Virus record (IMG/VR): IMGVR_UViG_3300025011_000077
Location: 1-46,442 of that record
Strand: one strand, 5' to 3'
From: a virus
Length of the DNA: 46,442 bases
The position numbers and the translations under genes were made by a program. Below the pieces are notes generated by a model. The model made no database searches and was not told where the DNA came from. It worked only from the letters and a program-made list of their open reading frames with translations. Shown here one piece after another: positions 1 through 7,012 of the stretch (position 1 is the first letter of the stretch; each line of letters begins with the position of its first letter).

Positions 1-95
1 AGGACGTAGATGGAGTGGACGTATCGGGATGGTTTGTAGGTCAGCTTAACGAGCTTGGGTACATTGCGATTGCAAGGGCTTTGCCACTAGAATGA
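1..95 (+). CDS. C-terminal end of a gene that begins before the window
   Basis: An open frame enters from the left edge and stops at TGA 93-95. It reads about 30 residues, starting DVDGVDVSGWFVGQL and ending ARALPLE. No start codon lies inside the window. The fragment is too short to assign to a family. It is followed by the operator and palindrome region at 96-363, so it probably ends a transcription unit. Confidence 0.5.
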   Translation, partial: DVDGVDVSGWFVGQLNELGYIAIARALPLE

Positions 96-100
96 GGTAG

Positions 101-152
101 ATTAGAAAATTCTAATTTAGTAATTTGGCATTTGTATTAGAAGAATCTAATA
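101..152. promoter_or_regulatory. Pair of inverted-repeat operator-like sites
   Basis: Two near-identical inverted repeats lie 20 bases apart. ATTAGAA-AA-TTCTAAT is at 101-116 and TATTAGA-AGAA-TCTAATA at 135-152. A third copy, TATTAGA-GAAA-TCTAATA, is at 13231-13248 in another control region. The half-site TTAGA with a fixed centre suits a dimeric repressor or activator. Both sites are upstream of the plus-strand genes starting at 364. The regulator cannot be identified from this window. Confidence 0.5.
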
Positions 153-234
153 TAGTAGTATTTTTTGTTAAAAAGATAGTTGGCGATAACTATAGGTGTT
201 ATTAGGTATTTTACATTTGATAATGATGCTATTA

Positions 235-266
235 AACAGAGGTATCCTACGTAGGATACCTCTGTT
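235..266. terminator. Perfect 32-bp palindrome, possible bidirectional terminator or protein-binding site
   Basis: Arms 235-250 and 251-266 are exact reverse complements, with centre CTACGTAG. In RNA this would form a 14-bp stem closed by four central bases. There is no clear T-run after either arm, so a classical intrinsic terminator is not well supported. It sits in the 268-base gap before the gene at 364. No gene is seen in this gap. Confidence 0.35.
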
Positions 267-363
267 AGCTGTTTATGGGGATGTAAGGTGGTACTAAGTG
301 TATGCTGAAAAGTTGTTGATAGGAATATTAATGATCAGAAAGCTTATTAGGTGAGGTGGTTAT

Positions 364-651
364 GTGGAGAAGGGTAGATGCATTTCTAATCCTGAAATAC
401 GATGTCCTTACTATGCTGGTGGGGTGGTGCCCATATGTGGTGTGTGTAAGCACTATGAGCATACTGGGGTGTATGTAGAGTTTAACGAGGAGTATAATAC
501 TTGGGCCACCAATGGTTGTTTATTAAACATGTCTATACCATGCATACTACCTGAAGAGGAAGTTATCTCACTATCAGTGTGCTCAGTATGCGAAAAGGGT
601 GGGTTTAGGAAGCTTAATGAGATGCTAATGGGGAGGGGCAAGGATGTGTGA
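364..651 (+). CDS. Cys-rich small protein, possible zinc-binding
   Basis: A 95-residue protein starting at GTG, preceded by AGGTGAGGTGG at a good distance. Cysteines occur as CPYY, CGVC near residue 26 and CSVC near residue 75, which suits two zinc knuckles. The family is not recognised. Its stop overlaps the next start (644), so the two genes are probably translationally coupled. The alternative ATG two bases upstream is in another frame and lacks an open reading frame. Confidence 0.6.
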   Translation: MEKGRCISNPEIRCPYYAGGVVPICGVCKHYEHTGVYVEFNEEYNTWATNGCLLNMSIPCILPEEEVISLSVCSVCEKGGFRKLNEMLMGRGKDV

Positions 652-883
652 TGGCATAGATAGATTATTAAAATTGATGGTTGTATGTATGTGGATAGGA
701 GTGGCATCCATTGTAGGTGGGGCGGGGTGGGGAATATATTATGTATTTACACGAGTGTTGCAGTTGCTTAGCTCATTAAGAGCGAGCCCCCGATATAGCC
801 TAGTTGATTTTAGATTACCCCGTTTTGCTAGCTTGTCTATTTATAGACGATTTGCTAGTGGGGGTAAGAGCGAGCCCCGATAG
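644..883 (+). CDS. Small single-pass membrane protein
   Basis: A 79-residue protein that overlaps the gene before it. Residues about 11-36 form one hydrophobic segment (LMVVCMWIGVASIVGG then GWGIYYVF). The C-terminal 30 residues are basic and low in complexity. They overlap a GCGAGCCCC repeat half at 781-792 and end inside the complete repeat copy at 867-893. The tail may therefore be repeat-derived and the functional protein shorter. Function unknown. Confidence 0.45.
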   Translation: MCDGIDRLLKLMVVCMWIGVASIVGGAGWGIYYVFTRVLQLLSSLRASPRYSLVDFRLPRFASLSIYRRFASGGKSEPR

Positions 884-893
884 GGGCGAGCGG
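867..893. repeat. Dispersed GCGAGC hairpin repeat, copy 1
   Basis: The sequence has the form GCGAGCCCC-GATA-GGGGCGAGC: a short GC-rich stem with a tetraloop, flanked by GCGAGC on one side and CGAGC on the other. Related copies are at 2584-2602, 2700-2719, 18780-18804 and 20204-20228. A variant is at 19181-19207 and a left half at 781-792. The window is otherwise only moderately GC-rich, so these stand out. Confidence 0.6.
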
Positions 894-974
894 TACATCT
901 AGGCCCGCCTACCAGAAACATACCATTTTTCTTATCGGCGTAGTATGACCGCTAACTAATCATATATGTAGAGG

Positions 975-1238
975 ATGTGTAAGAACGTAATGGCGTCACA
1001 CCTAACCACCGCGCTAGGCGCATCCCGGTACGACATTGACCTTAGCTTTAAGGAGTCAGTTCACAATACTACGCCCACCTGCCTAGCGTGTGGCCAACCA
1101 GCCGTCTATCGGCTAGTGGCCAAGCATGATGGGGTAAATAGTCAAGCTGTGCAGTCAAGCGGTTATGTCTGCGAGTATCATTTATCAGTGCAACCTATAT
1201 TTAGCCCTAAGGACTTTGGCATACGCTTATTAGAATAG
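975..1238 (+). CDS. Small zinc-ribbon-like protein
   Basis: An 87-residue protein. CLACGQPA near residue 36 and CEYH near residue 66 suggest a CxxC/CxxH zinc ribbon. The start is uncertain. The ATG at 975 is very close to GAGG, and an ATG at 990 would give an 82-residue product. It ends 12 bases before the next gene, so the two are probably co-transcribed. Family not recognised. Confidence 0.55.
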   Translation: MCKNVMASHLTTALGASRYDIDLSFKESVHNTTPTCLACGQPAVYRLVAKHDGVNSQAVQSSGYVCEYHLSVQPIFSPKDFGIRLLE

Positions 1239-1250
1239 GAAGGTGATATT

Positions 1251-1916
1251 ATGGCTATGGTACCAACCCCGGCTAAACCTACACAGCTGGAGACTAAGTA
1301 CTACAAATTAGAAAAGCTATGTGCATGGGAACATATCTCACAGCTTAATAGTAGACTCTTAGATGGGGAGTCCCCTACTAGGCTATCAGACTGGTGTAGG
1401 CTACATGGATTTAGCATCTCTATTCAGAAGTTGTATGAATATAAGGCCCTACTACAGAGCTCCCTAGCTAAGGAGATAACTGTAGAGAAGCTATTAGGCA
1501 TTAGTGCCGCAGGGATTCCTACCCCTAGACAGTCCATCATGCTACCTCCTATTGTGCACCAACAGGCTAAAACCCAAGTACGCAATGAACTTCAGGTGCT
1601 AGACTTAGTGATACAGCGCGGGTTTGATAGCTTACTGGATGCCAAGGAAGTTAGTTTATCTGACACTCTTAAGGCCATAGAGATGAAGAATAAGCTGACA
1701 CAGGGTAAGCACGCTGGACTTACTGAATTTGGTCTAGAACAGGTACGTGAGCTGGAGGATAAGAAGTTTGCTGCTATACTTGAGATAATCAAGGAGTATG
1801 TACCTTCAGATAAGTGGGAAGAAATGGATAAGTCTATTGCCGATGTGGAGTATGCTTATTACAAGGAGCACGCTCCTGAATACCTGAAACAATATGAAGA
1901 TGCTCAGACTGAATAG
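1251..1916 (+). CDS. 221-residue phage protein with helix-turn-helix-like N-terminus; possibly small-terminase-like
   Basis: The start ATG is preceded by GGAAGGTGA. The N-terminal third (SPTRLSDWCRLHGFSIS, then LYEYKALLQ) reads like a helix-turn-helix that joins a helical segment. The middle (QVLDLVIQRGFDSLLD, then LKAIEMKNKL) and the Glu/Lys-rich end are helical. The layout of a DNA-binding head plus oligomerising helices is seen in some small terminases and phage regulators. The terL gene lies 26 kb away next to another terS candidate, so function is left open. Confidence 0.6.
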   Translation: MAMVPTPAKPTQLETKYYKLEKLCAWEHISQLNSRLLDGESPTRLSDWCRLHGFSISIQKLYEYKALLQSSLAKEITVEKLLGISAAGIPTPRQSIMLPPIVHQQAKTQVRNELQVLDLVIQRGFDSLLDAKEVSLSDTLKAIEMKNKLTQGKHAGLTEFGLEQVRELEDKKFAAILEIIKEYVPSDKWEEMDKSIADVEYAYYKEHAPEYLKQYEDAQTE

Positions 1917-1933
1917 GTAAGGAGGTGATAAAG

Positions 1934-2176
1934 ATGACAAGCCCTATTGATACCATAGTATCCCAGATAGGTATGCCGAGCAGTCTGACAGTAAGATCCT
2001 GCGTAGACCATGGTAAGTTCTTAGTACCTAAACATAGTAAATTTAAGTGCCCAGGTTGTGCTAACCTAAACAGCATACCTGATGGTACAGGAGGTAACGG
2101 TGACACGGCACTCATTAATGAGGCTAAGGTTGTAACGTTGAATGCTATGAAACATTATATTAGTTTGGGGATGTAG
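1934..2176 (+). CDS. Small zinc-ribbon protein
   Basis: An 80-residue protein. ATG 1934 is preferred because AAGGAGG lies 8 bases upstream. A GTG nine bases earlier would overlap the Shine-Dalgarno site. Residues about 25-45 contain CVDHGKFLVP then CPGC, a CxxH/CxxC ribbon. It follows the 221-residue gene by 17 bases and is the last gene before the hairpin at 2223. Function unknown. Confidence 0.6.
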   Translation: MTSPIDTIVSQIGMPSSLTVRSCVDHGKFLVPKHSKFKCPGCANLNSIPDGTGGNGDTALINEAKVVTLNAMKHYISLGM

Positions 2177-2222
2177 TGTGGCCAGTAGGGCTAAAAAATA
2201 AATATTTGCCAAGTTTGCAATA

Positions 2223-2252
2223 GAGGAACACTATTTTATATAGTGTTCCTCT
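2223..2252 (+). terminator. Hairpin after the first plus-strand gene block
   Basis: An 11-bp perfect stem, GAGGAACACTA with TAGTGTTCCTC, and a 7-base AT-rich loop, about 45 bases after the stop at 2176. The following bases are only moderately T-rich, so termination strength is uncertain. Confidence 0.6.
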
Positions 2253-2964
2253 TGCTGTTATGGCTGTGGTATGGGTGATATATGGTGTACCTACGGGGGA
2301 GCTTCCTTTTTTAGGAAGAGGGGTGACATTAAAACATATAATTTGTAAGATAACCCTACCAGTGATATCATAATGCGAACGATTTGGATTCTATATAAGT
2401 AACATAATTTTTTTAACATAAGAAGAGGGGCCAAACGTACAAAACCATACAAACCACATAAGGTTGGTGAAGGCCATATATTACTGGAAGAGAAACACCA
2501 GTAAGCATATGGACAATGATTACTATAATATGGTTACTTCTTAATAGACTTTATTATATCTTACTATTTCAGAGCAACTGTAGGAGCCCCGTTAGGGGCG
2601 AGTACTAGTTTGCTCTTGGCGAAGCCAGTAACCACCTATAACACAGTATAATCACTTGTAGTTGTATTACAGTAATAATACTCATTACAGATGATTTATT
2701 CGCCCGCAAAGCGGGCTCAGTTGACATCATCATGGTATCCCGGAGTCGTTACCTCCTCCTCCTTTACCATGATGAGATTCAATAAGGGTAAAGTTACAAA
2801 CCTTATAAACGGGTTTGTAGGTATCAAGCTCTTAAGTTATACCCATTTAGAAGTCAAGGAGAAAGAATACACTTCAGATACATGATTATATGTGGCTACA
2901 CCCTTCAGTAAGAATTTATACCCCACGTACAAAATAAATTTTATATGAAAGAGGCACTTAAAAT
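2253..2964. other. Gene-poor stretch with hairpins
   Basis: No convincing gene is seen. The 64-codon frame at 2691-2885 has no ribosome binding site and begins inside a repeat. The stretch holds two GCGAGC-type hairpins (2584-2602 and 2700-2719). It also holds a long stem-loop at 2474-2512, whose arms CCATATATTACTGG and CCAGTAAGCATATGG pair with one small bulge. It precedes a LAGLIDADG-type gene, so an intron or transposed-segment remnant is conceivable. No intron core was recognised. Confidence 0.4.
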
Positions 2965-3810
2965 ATGAAAAGTCATATAACCACATACAGCTTTATTAAG
3001 AAAGATGTGAAAGAGTGGTACAATCTAGAAGTGTTTAATAGAAGAACTCAGCAAAGTTTATACTGGTTAGGCTTTATATATGGAAACGGTTCACTCAGCA
3101 CTAAAAAGCAACCAAGCGAGGTATCAGTTACATTCCAAGGTAAAGATGAAAAGCACTTACACATGCTAAGAGAACTACTATGTCCTAAGGCTAGGGTAAG
3201 AAATCATTCAGATACTTCTACCACAGATACAAGGTTAACAGTGTCTTTTTATGACTATGCCTTACACACTCAGATCACTAAGACAGGACTACCCCCCAGA
3301 CACAGAGGTGTTGCTGGTGGTACTATGAACCCGCCACTAACTATCTATCGCAACACTCATCACTTTATAAGAGGTTATATAGATGGTGTAATCATCCTAG
3401 AAAAAGATGCCTTAGTCATACCGAGAATAAATGAGAGATTTTTAAACTGGATCATCACTAACACAGGTGTACTAGGCAATAAAGAGCTCAACACATCATT
3501 CCCACCTTTACACCCTGGTAAGCAGTGTTGTAAATGGACTATCAAGAATCCATCTGAACTATCTAAGTTACACAGCTATTTGTATGATGACGCAAATATA
3601 TTTTTAAGCACAAACAAGGTCACTATGCAGTTGCTATCCTCTGCTAATATAACCTCATCTTTACTACTGTCTTGCCTAAGATCCGCCAATTGCACAAACA
3701 CTGCACAAACACTGCACATTCTTTTAAGTACACTTCCATCCAGCCTATCTAGAATCCGGTTTCAATTTATAAAACCTGCCCCACCCATACCACCCGGCTA
3801 CACTTATTAA
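2965..3810 (+). CDS. LAGLIDADG-family homing endonuclease, catalytically degenerate
   Basis: A 281-residue protein with two LAGLIDADG-type helices about 100 residues apart, as in single-chain enzymes. Helix 1 is LYWLGFIYGNG (residues 32-42) and helix 2 is FIRGYIDGVII (134-144). The metal-binding acid expected near the end of each motif is replaced by Asn41 and Val142. Cleavage activity is therefore doubtful, and the protein may be a maturase-like or decaying copy. It stands alone in a gene-poor region, typical of a free-standing mobile gene. Confidence 0.7.
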   Translation: MKSHITTYSFIKKDVKEWYNLEVFNRRTQQSLYWLGFIYGNGSLSTKKQPSEVSVTFQGKDEKHLHMLRELLCPKARVRNHSDTSTTDTRLTVSFYDYALHTQITKTGLPPRHRGVAGGTMNPPLTIYRNTHHFIRGYIDGVIILEKDALVIPRINERFLNWIITNTGVLGNKELNTSFPPLHPGKQCCKWTIKNPSELSKLHSYLYDDANIFLSTNKVTMQLLSSANITSSLLLSCLRSANCTNTAQTLHILLSTLPSSLSRIRFQFIKPAPPIPPGYTY

Positions 3811-3831
3811 AGTTTCCACACCAACAGATAC

Positions 3832-3860
3832 TTGACTTTTTCGCAGATCCATGGTATAAT
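3832..3860 (+). promoter_or_regulatory. Early-type promoter P1 driving a probable small RNA
   Basis: TTGACT (3832-3837), a 17-base spacer and TATAAT (3855-3860). It belongs to the family of near-identical promoters found through 4-13 kb (TTGACTTTTTC and a conserved spacer). Here the bases before the -10 are CCATGG rather than CCGTGA. No gene begins before the terminator at 3956-3990, so it appears to drive a short RNA. Confidence 0.85.
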
Positions 3861-3866
3861 TTGAAA

Positions 3867-3990
3867 GTCAGAAGGATGTCTCGTGGGTTAATGGCTCGCG
3901 TAGTCTTTCTGCCATACCTCCTCAGTATGAAGTTTCATACCCTTCATACTAACTGGCCTCACCTCTTCCGTAGCAGGTGGGGCAATTTTT
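3867..3990 (+). ncRNA. Putative phage small RNA with an exposed anti-Shine-Dalgarno sequence
   Basis: Predicted ends are about 7 bases after the P1 -10 box and the T-run at 3986-3990. Three stems are visible. CAGAAGGA (3869-3876) pairs with TCTTTCTG (3904-3911). AGTATGAAG (3924-3932) pairs with CTTCATACT (3942-3950). GCCTCACC (3956-3963) pairs with GGTGGGGC (3976-3983), followed by AATTTTT as a terminator. The linker between stems 1 and 2 contains CATACCTCCT (3913-3922). This is the exact complement of AGGAGGTATG, the ribosome-binding site of at least five early genes here. A 56-codon frame starts in the RNA but has no usable ribosome binding site. The regulatory role is inference. Confidence 0.55.
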
Positions 3991-4017
3991 ATCCATTCCT
4001 CTACCAGGTAACCTTAC

Positions 4018-4046
4018 TTGACTTTTCCTCCGGCTCGTGATATAAT
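4018..4046 (+). promoter_or_regulatory. Early-type promoter P2 for the 4098-4829 genes
   Basis: TTGACT (4018-4023), a 17-base spacer ending CTCGTGA, and TATAAT (4041-4046). The TGA before the -10 makes an extended -10 element. About 50 bases of leader precede the AGGAGGT site of the gene at 4098. Confidence 0.88.
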
Positions 4047-4097
4047 GAAAATGGAGGCGGAGGGTATGCCCCACCTACCAAAAAATAGGAGGTACGT

Positions 4098-4301
4098 ATG
4101 ATGGATGTTGAGCTAGAGTTCAAAAAATGCCTAGATGAGTGTCACCTAGAACCTCAAGAGGCATTCCAAGATGTAACCATTCGCTTAATGGAACTAGATC
4201 TGCCTAGTGATGAGGTAGGGGTTAATATGAAGCTATTATTCAAAGTGTATGAGACTCAAATACAGATAGACTACTATGGGAGAGATGATAGTGATGAATA
4301 A
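4098..4301 (+). CDS. Small acidic early protein
   Basis: A 67-residue acidic protein, probably helical (VELEFKKCLDECHLEP, then FQDVTIRLMELDLP). The first of two adjacent ATG codons follows AGGAGGTACGT. It is the first gene after promoter P2 and its end overlaps the start of the next gene. Family not recognised. Position and promoter suggest an early, host-directed role. Confidence 0.6.
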   Translation: MMDVELEFKKCLDECHLEPQEAFQDVTIRLMELDLPSDEVGVNMKLLFKVYETQIQIDYYGRDDSDE

Positions 4302-4659
4302 CCCATTCGAGCAATACTTATCAGGTTGTGCAGGTAAGACTATCCATGAGGCCTTCCCCACTGAGGACGGTATCCAGATTATCTTTACTGATAACACCAC
4401 CTTAACACTGGAGGTTAGTGAGGACCACGACATAGAGATAGTGGAGGCCCAACACCTTAGGCTGGGTGCTGATAAGTTCTCAGTGTCTTACAGCCCTAGA
4501 CGTGGTGAGGTGTATGTAATGGATACCTCTGGTAACGTTAAGTTTACCTTATCTGAGGATGACACCCTAGTTGATGTAGCAGAGCTATCTAATGATAAAT
4601 TGTTCAGCTGGGTACTAGACACCCACTACCAGGAATTAGAAGCATTTGATTTGGTATGA
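4294..4659 (+). CDS. Early protein, distant paralogue of the 6127-6507 product
   Basis: A 121-residue protein. ATG 4294 (MNNPFEQYL) is chosen because GGGAGAG lies at a suitable distance; an ATG at 4276 would add six residues. The C-terminal third (VYVMDTSGNVKFTL, then WVLDTHYQELEAFDL) aligns by eye with the end of the minus-strand product at 6127-6507 (VLYVRDLTGVVRLEV, then WLLAEHHDTLVSLDL). The pair suggests duplication and inversion of an early gene. Function unknown. Confidence 0.62.
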   Translation: MNNPFEQYLSGCAGKTIHEAFPTEDGIQIIFTDNTTLTLEVSEDHDIEIVEAQHLRLGADKFSVSYSPRRGEVYVMDTSGNVKFTLSEDDTLVDVAELSNDKLFSWVLDTHYQELEAFDLV

Positions 4660-4670
4660 GGAGGCTAGCC

Positions 4671-4829
4671 ATGTACTGTGGATACTTTTACAGCTACTGC
4701 GATGACATAATGTTCATGCTAGAGCGTTCATACCACACTCGCCCACCGGCCATTAATGGCCCTAGGGCGTGGGTAGGTGGCCCACTACAACCCTATACCC
4801 CACCAGTACCCGTGGTTAAATCACTATAG
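4671..4829 (+). CDS. Small Tyr/Pro-rich early protein
   Basis: A 52-residue protein starting MYCGYFYSYCDDIMFM, with a Pro-rich tail (PYTPPVPVVK). It starts 11 bases after the previous stop with GAGGAGG upstream. It is the last gene before the terminator at 4893. No family recognised. Confidence 0.5.
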   Translation: MYCGYFYSYCDDIMFMLERSYHTRPPAINGPRAWVGGPLQPYTPPVPVVKSL

Positions 4830-4892
4830 CTAGTATAACGTAAAGCGTATAATGTGTAAAGCGGGCTACATGCCCTACTGAAAATAAAGATA

Positions 4893-4925
4893 AGGCCCTG
4901 TTGGTATTGCTCCAACAGGGCTTTT
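4893..4925 (+). terminator. Intrinsic terminator of the P2 operon
   Basis: Stem GGCCCTGTTGG with CCAACAGGGC, a 7-base loop, then TTTT. It closes the plus-strand early operon and is followed closely by a TAGCTAGG box. Confidence 0.85.
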
Positions 4926-4949
4926 GTATGCATTGGCGGGTAGCCAGGG

Positions 4950-4973
4950 TAGCTAGGGGGAGGTTTCATTTGA
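4950..4973. repeat. TAGCTAGG box, copy 1
   Basis: TAGCTAGGGGGAGG then TTTCATTTGAA, a variant of the intergenic box repeated eleven times between 4.9 and 13.3 kb. Here it follows a plus-strand terminator, whereas the others lie upstream of minus-strand promoters. All copies read in the same direction on the plus strand. Confidence 0.6.
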
Positions 4974-4983
4974 AAGAGTCAAT

Positions 4984-5766
4984 TCACTTATTAAGATACC
5001 CTCCCATAACTCTGAGGTATAACTCCTGAGCCGTAATGCCAAGTTGTTTGGCTCTTGCTTTTACCTCCTCCTGCATATCCTTGGGGGCATTAACTGTGAA
5101 GGCTACGGGTTTCTTTGTCAGATCATAATATTTTTCTAATCTGAAATCAGATTTACCTTCTGATGGTAAATCTGATTTAGCCATGAACCCCTGTTCATTT
5201 AATACCTGCAGTACAATTTTACGAATCCAATTGTCATCTGAAGGTAAATGTGATGCATTATCCTGCGTGTTCCGTAGACATTCCTCCTCGTTTTTATCCT
5301 TCTTGGCCACTTCCCATGCCCTCTTGATGTCTTTCTTTGATACTGCTATTTCCTTAACCACACTATCTTGCACATCTTCTAGTATTGTCACCCCCACTTC
5401 TAAAAAGAGTTTTGTAGCCTCCCCAGAGTCCATCTGTAATAGTTCAGACCTGAGATATATGCCTTCAACATGATTTGCTATAAATCCTTCTTCAGCTACC
5501 TGTGCCTTTTGTTTAGAGCGTATGCTACTATGTCCACGTTTAATTAATGCCTCAGCGATATCTCTTTCTACCCAGTACTGGTTTATTACTTCATTATCAT
5601 ATTCGTCTGGTTTGGGTCTAGGATATAATGGTATCTCTGATAAGTAGTCTACGGGTGTACCCCTAGTATCACCCTCACACATGATCTCATCAGATTTTAA
5701 CTCAGATTTAGATTTAACCACATTTTCCTTAATGGCATTCTCTAATTCACTAACAGGTATTCCCAT
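4984..5766 (-). CDS. Ribbon-helix-helix-type DNA-binding protein, probable autoregulator
   Basis: About 260 residues. ATG 5766 is chosen with AAGGA about 10 bases upstream; a GTG at 5775 would overlap it. The last 40 residues (KPVAFTVNAPKDMQEEV, then KQLGITAQELYLRVM) have the strand-helix-helix pattern of Arc/CopG-like domains. The rest is charged and helical with no recognised domain. It has its own promoter, whose spacer and surroundings carry repeated AATCCGATTT-like sequences that could be its operators. Confidence 0.65.
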   Translation of the reverse strand: MGIPVSELENAIKENVVKSKSELKSDEIMCEGDTRGTPVDYLSEIPLYPRPKPDEYDNEVINQYWVERDIAEALIKRGHSSIRSKQKAQVAEEGFIANHVEGIYLRSELLQMDSGEATKLFLEVGVTILEDVQDSVVKEIAVSKKDIKRAWEVAKKDKNEEECLRNTQDNASHLPSDDNWIRKIVLQVLNEQGFMAKSDLPSEGKSDFRLEKYYDLTKKPVAFTVNAPKDMQEEVKARAKQLGITAQELYLRVMGGYLNK

Positions 5767-5803
5767 TAAAATCACATCCTTAGTTCCCTACTTTTAAGAT
5801 GGT

Positions 5804-5832
5804 ATATTATTAAAATCCGATCCTAAATCCAA
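5804..5832 (-). promoter_or_regulatory. Promoter with candidate operators for the RHH gene
   Basis: On the minus strand TTGGAT, a 17-base spacer and TAATAT. It does not belong to the TTGACT family. GATCGGATTTT lies in the spacer, and AATCGGATTTG is about 50 bases upstream. The partly palindromic ATCGGATTT could bind a ribbon-helix-helix dimer. Confidence 0.5.
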
Positions 5833-6093
5833 GACACAAACACAAATCTAATTACAATCAGACTACAAATCCGATTTCTAAGTGTGCCCCTGATCCTGCA
5901 TCAGTCTCTTATACTGGGTGGACTTTAGGGGTCAGATCCCCCTCCCCAACCCTGCCTACTCGCCAATAGCACCCCCCTTACAAAAGTTCATAAGAACTTC
6001 ATAGGGAACCTCTCCGGGGTGAGGGTTTCACCTTCCGGGACCCTTGATGTACCTAACACTCATAATGCAACTTTCAGTATCTAAAAAGGGCAT
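5833..6093. other. Intergenic stretch without a recognised gene
   Basis: Apart from the ATCGGATTT repeat near 5868-5878, nothing is recognised here. GC-rich patches such as CTCCGGGGTGAGGG (6010-6023) could fold but match no known element. It ends at the terminator of the neighbouring minus-strand gene. Confidence 0.4.
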
Positions 6094-6123
6094 AAAAAAA
6101 CCCCACCATATGGTGGGGTTTTT
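6094..6123 (-). terminator. Bidirectional intrinsic terminator
   Basis: CCCCACCATATGGTGGGG is a perfect palindrome with seven A on one side and six T on the other, immediately after the end of the 6127-6507 gene on the minus strand. Confidence 0.9.
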
Positions 6124-6126
6124 CCT

Positions 6127-6507
6127 CTATGCTAAATCTAGGCTTACCAATGTGTCGTGGTGTTCTGCTAGTAACCAGTTCCGTGTTGCTCTAGCGTCCT
6201 GTAAGTTTAAGTCTGTGGGTACCTCTGAGAACGGTACCTCTAGCCTTACCACCCCGGTTAAGTCCCTAACATACAGCACCTTTATTTGTTCGTTGTGAAT
6301 AGTGTAGAACTTGCAGTTAACCTCTTCCCGTGTAAACATTTTTACATATCCCTGCTTTGTTGGGGCTAACTTTTCAGTAACATCCTCTAGGCTACCTACT
6401 TCATACTCAAAGTCATTAGCCACCTGACTTAGGATAACCTCTAAGTCATCACTGGGATTTTCATTACCCACCTCCACAGTAATGATTACGTGTGCTCGGA
6501 TGATCAT
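6127..6507 (-). CDS. Early protein, distant paralogue of the 4294-4659 product
   Basis: A 126-residue acidic protein (MIIRAHVIITVEVGNEN) with alternating strands and helices. Its end resembles the plus-strand early protein at 4294-4659. It forms a single-gene cassette: promoter 6564-6592, leader with GGGCGAGCTACGCCC hairpin, AGGGGG ribosome site, gene and terminator 6094-6123. Function unknown. Confidence 0.68.
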   Translation of the reverse strand: MIIRAHVIITVEVGNENPSDDLEVILSQVANDFEYEVGSLEDVTEKLAPTKQGYVKMFTREEVNCKFYTIHNEQIKVLYVRDLTGVVRLEVPFSEVPTDLNLQDARATRNWLLAEHHDTLVSLDLA

Positions 6508-6563
6508 TTTTACATACCCCCTGCTTTGCTGTAGGTGGGCGTAGCTCGCCCGACCTCATTTTC

Positions 6564-6592
6564 ATTATATCACGTCTGAGCGAAAAAGTCAA
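6564..6592 (-). promoter_or_regulatory. Early-type promoter for the 6127-6507 gene
   Basis: Minus strand TTGACT, a 17-base spacer ending ACGTGA, then TATAAT. Same family as the promoters at 3832 and 4018 and those between 8.2 and 13 kb. Confidence 0.88.
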
Positions 6593-6651
6593 GTAAGCCT
6601 ACGTGGTAGGAAAATAGAGAAGGGTGGCCCACACCACCCCACCCCATACAC

Positions 6652-6897
6652 CTAGTTGTACCCGCAGTATTCATTCCAAGGCTTTTTACACTTACCCTCG
6701 GTATAGTTGTAGTACTCGCATCCATACCTACTACATTCGGTGTCCTTAGTTCTAATACCTGGATTTGGCCTATCCAGCCTCTCAGCACGTACAGTGTTCA
6801 CTGCCAGCTCCCACCTAGGCTCATCCACAGTATGCTTACCGCTCATATACAAGAGTGCCGCCCCAATCAGTATCCCTAGTGTGCTCAAGCTAAACAT
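6652..6897 (-). CDS. Small membrane-anchored Cys-rich protein
   Basis: An 81-residue protein. Residues 3-18 (SLSTLGILIGAALLYM) form an N-terminal membrane anchor or signal segment. The C-terminal 35 residues carry four cysteines (TECSRYGCEYYNYTEGKC, then EYCGYN), suitable for disulfides outside the membrane. It starts after a GAAGGGGG site. No promoter of the TTGACT family is seen directly upstream, so it may depend on read-through past 6979. Confidence 0.6.
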   Translation of the reverse strand: MFSLSTLGILIGAALLYMSGKHTVDEPRWELAVNTVRAERLDRPNPGIRTKDTECSRYGCEYYNYTEGKCKKPWNEYCGYN

Positions 6898-6978
6898 ATC
6901 ACATACCCCCTTCTTCTCTATGGTTTAATTTATTCGGGTGGGGTTGTACTAATTCCTAGAGGGTATGGGGGTAGGCAT

Positions 6979-7012
6979 AAAGAAAGGGTGCCGTACGGCA
7001 CCCTTTCTTTTT
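6979..7012 (-). terminator. Strong terminator at the end of the 8147-7013 operon
   Basis: A 32-bp perfect palindrome (6979-7010) whose arms end in AAAG/CTTT, giving a GC-rich stem GGGTGCC/GGCACCC followed by T-rich sequence on either strand. It abuts the stop codon of the 7013-7255 gene. Confidence 0.88.

Noticed and set aside
2691-2885. Open frame of 64 codons
   Set aside because: Begins beside a hairpin repeat, no Shine-Dalgarno site and no protein-like features.
3873-4046. 56-codon frame starting inside the small RNA
   Set aside because: The ATG directly abuts the only purine-rich segment, leaving no spacing, and the frame crosses the terminator and the next promoter.
6570-6788. Minus-strand frame of 72 codons at 6570-6788
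   Set aside because: Overlaps the better supported gene at 6652-6897 in another frame and runs into the promoter at 6564-6592.
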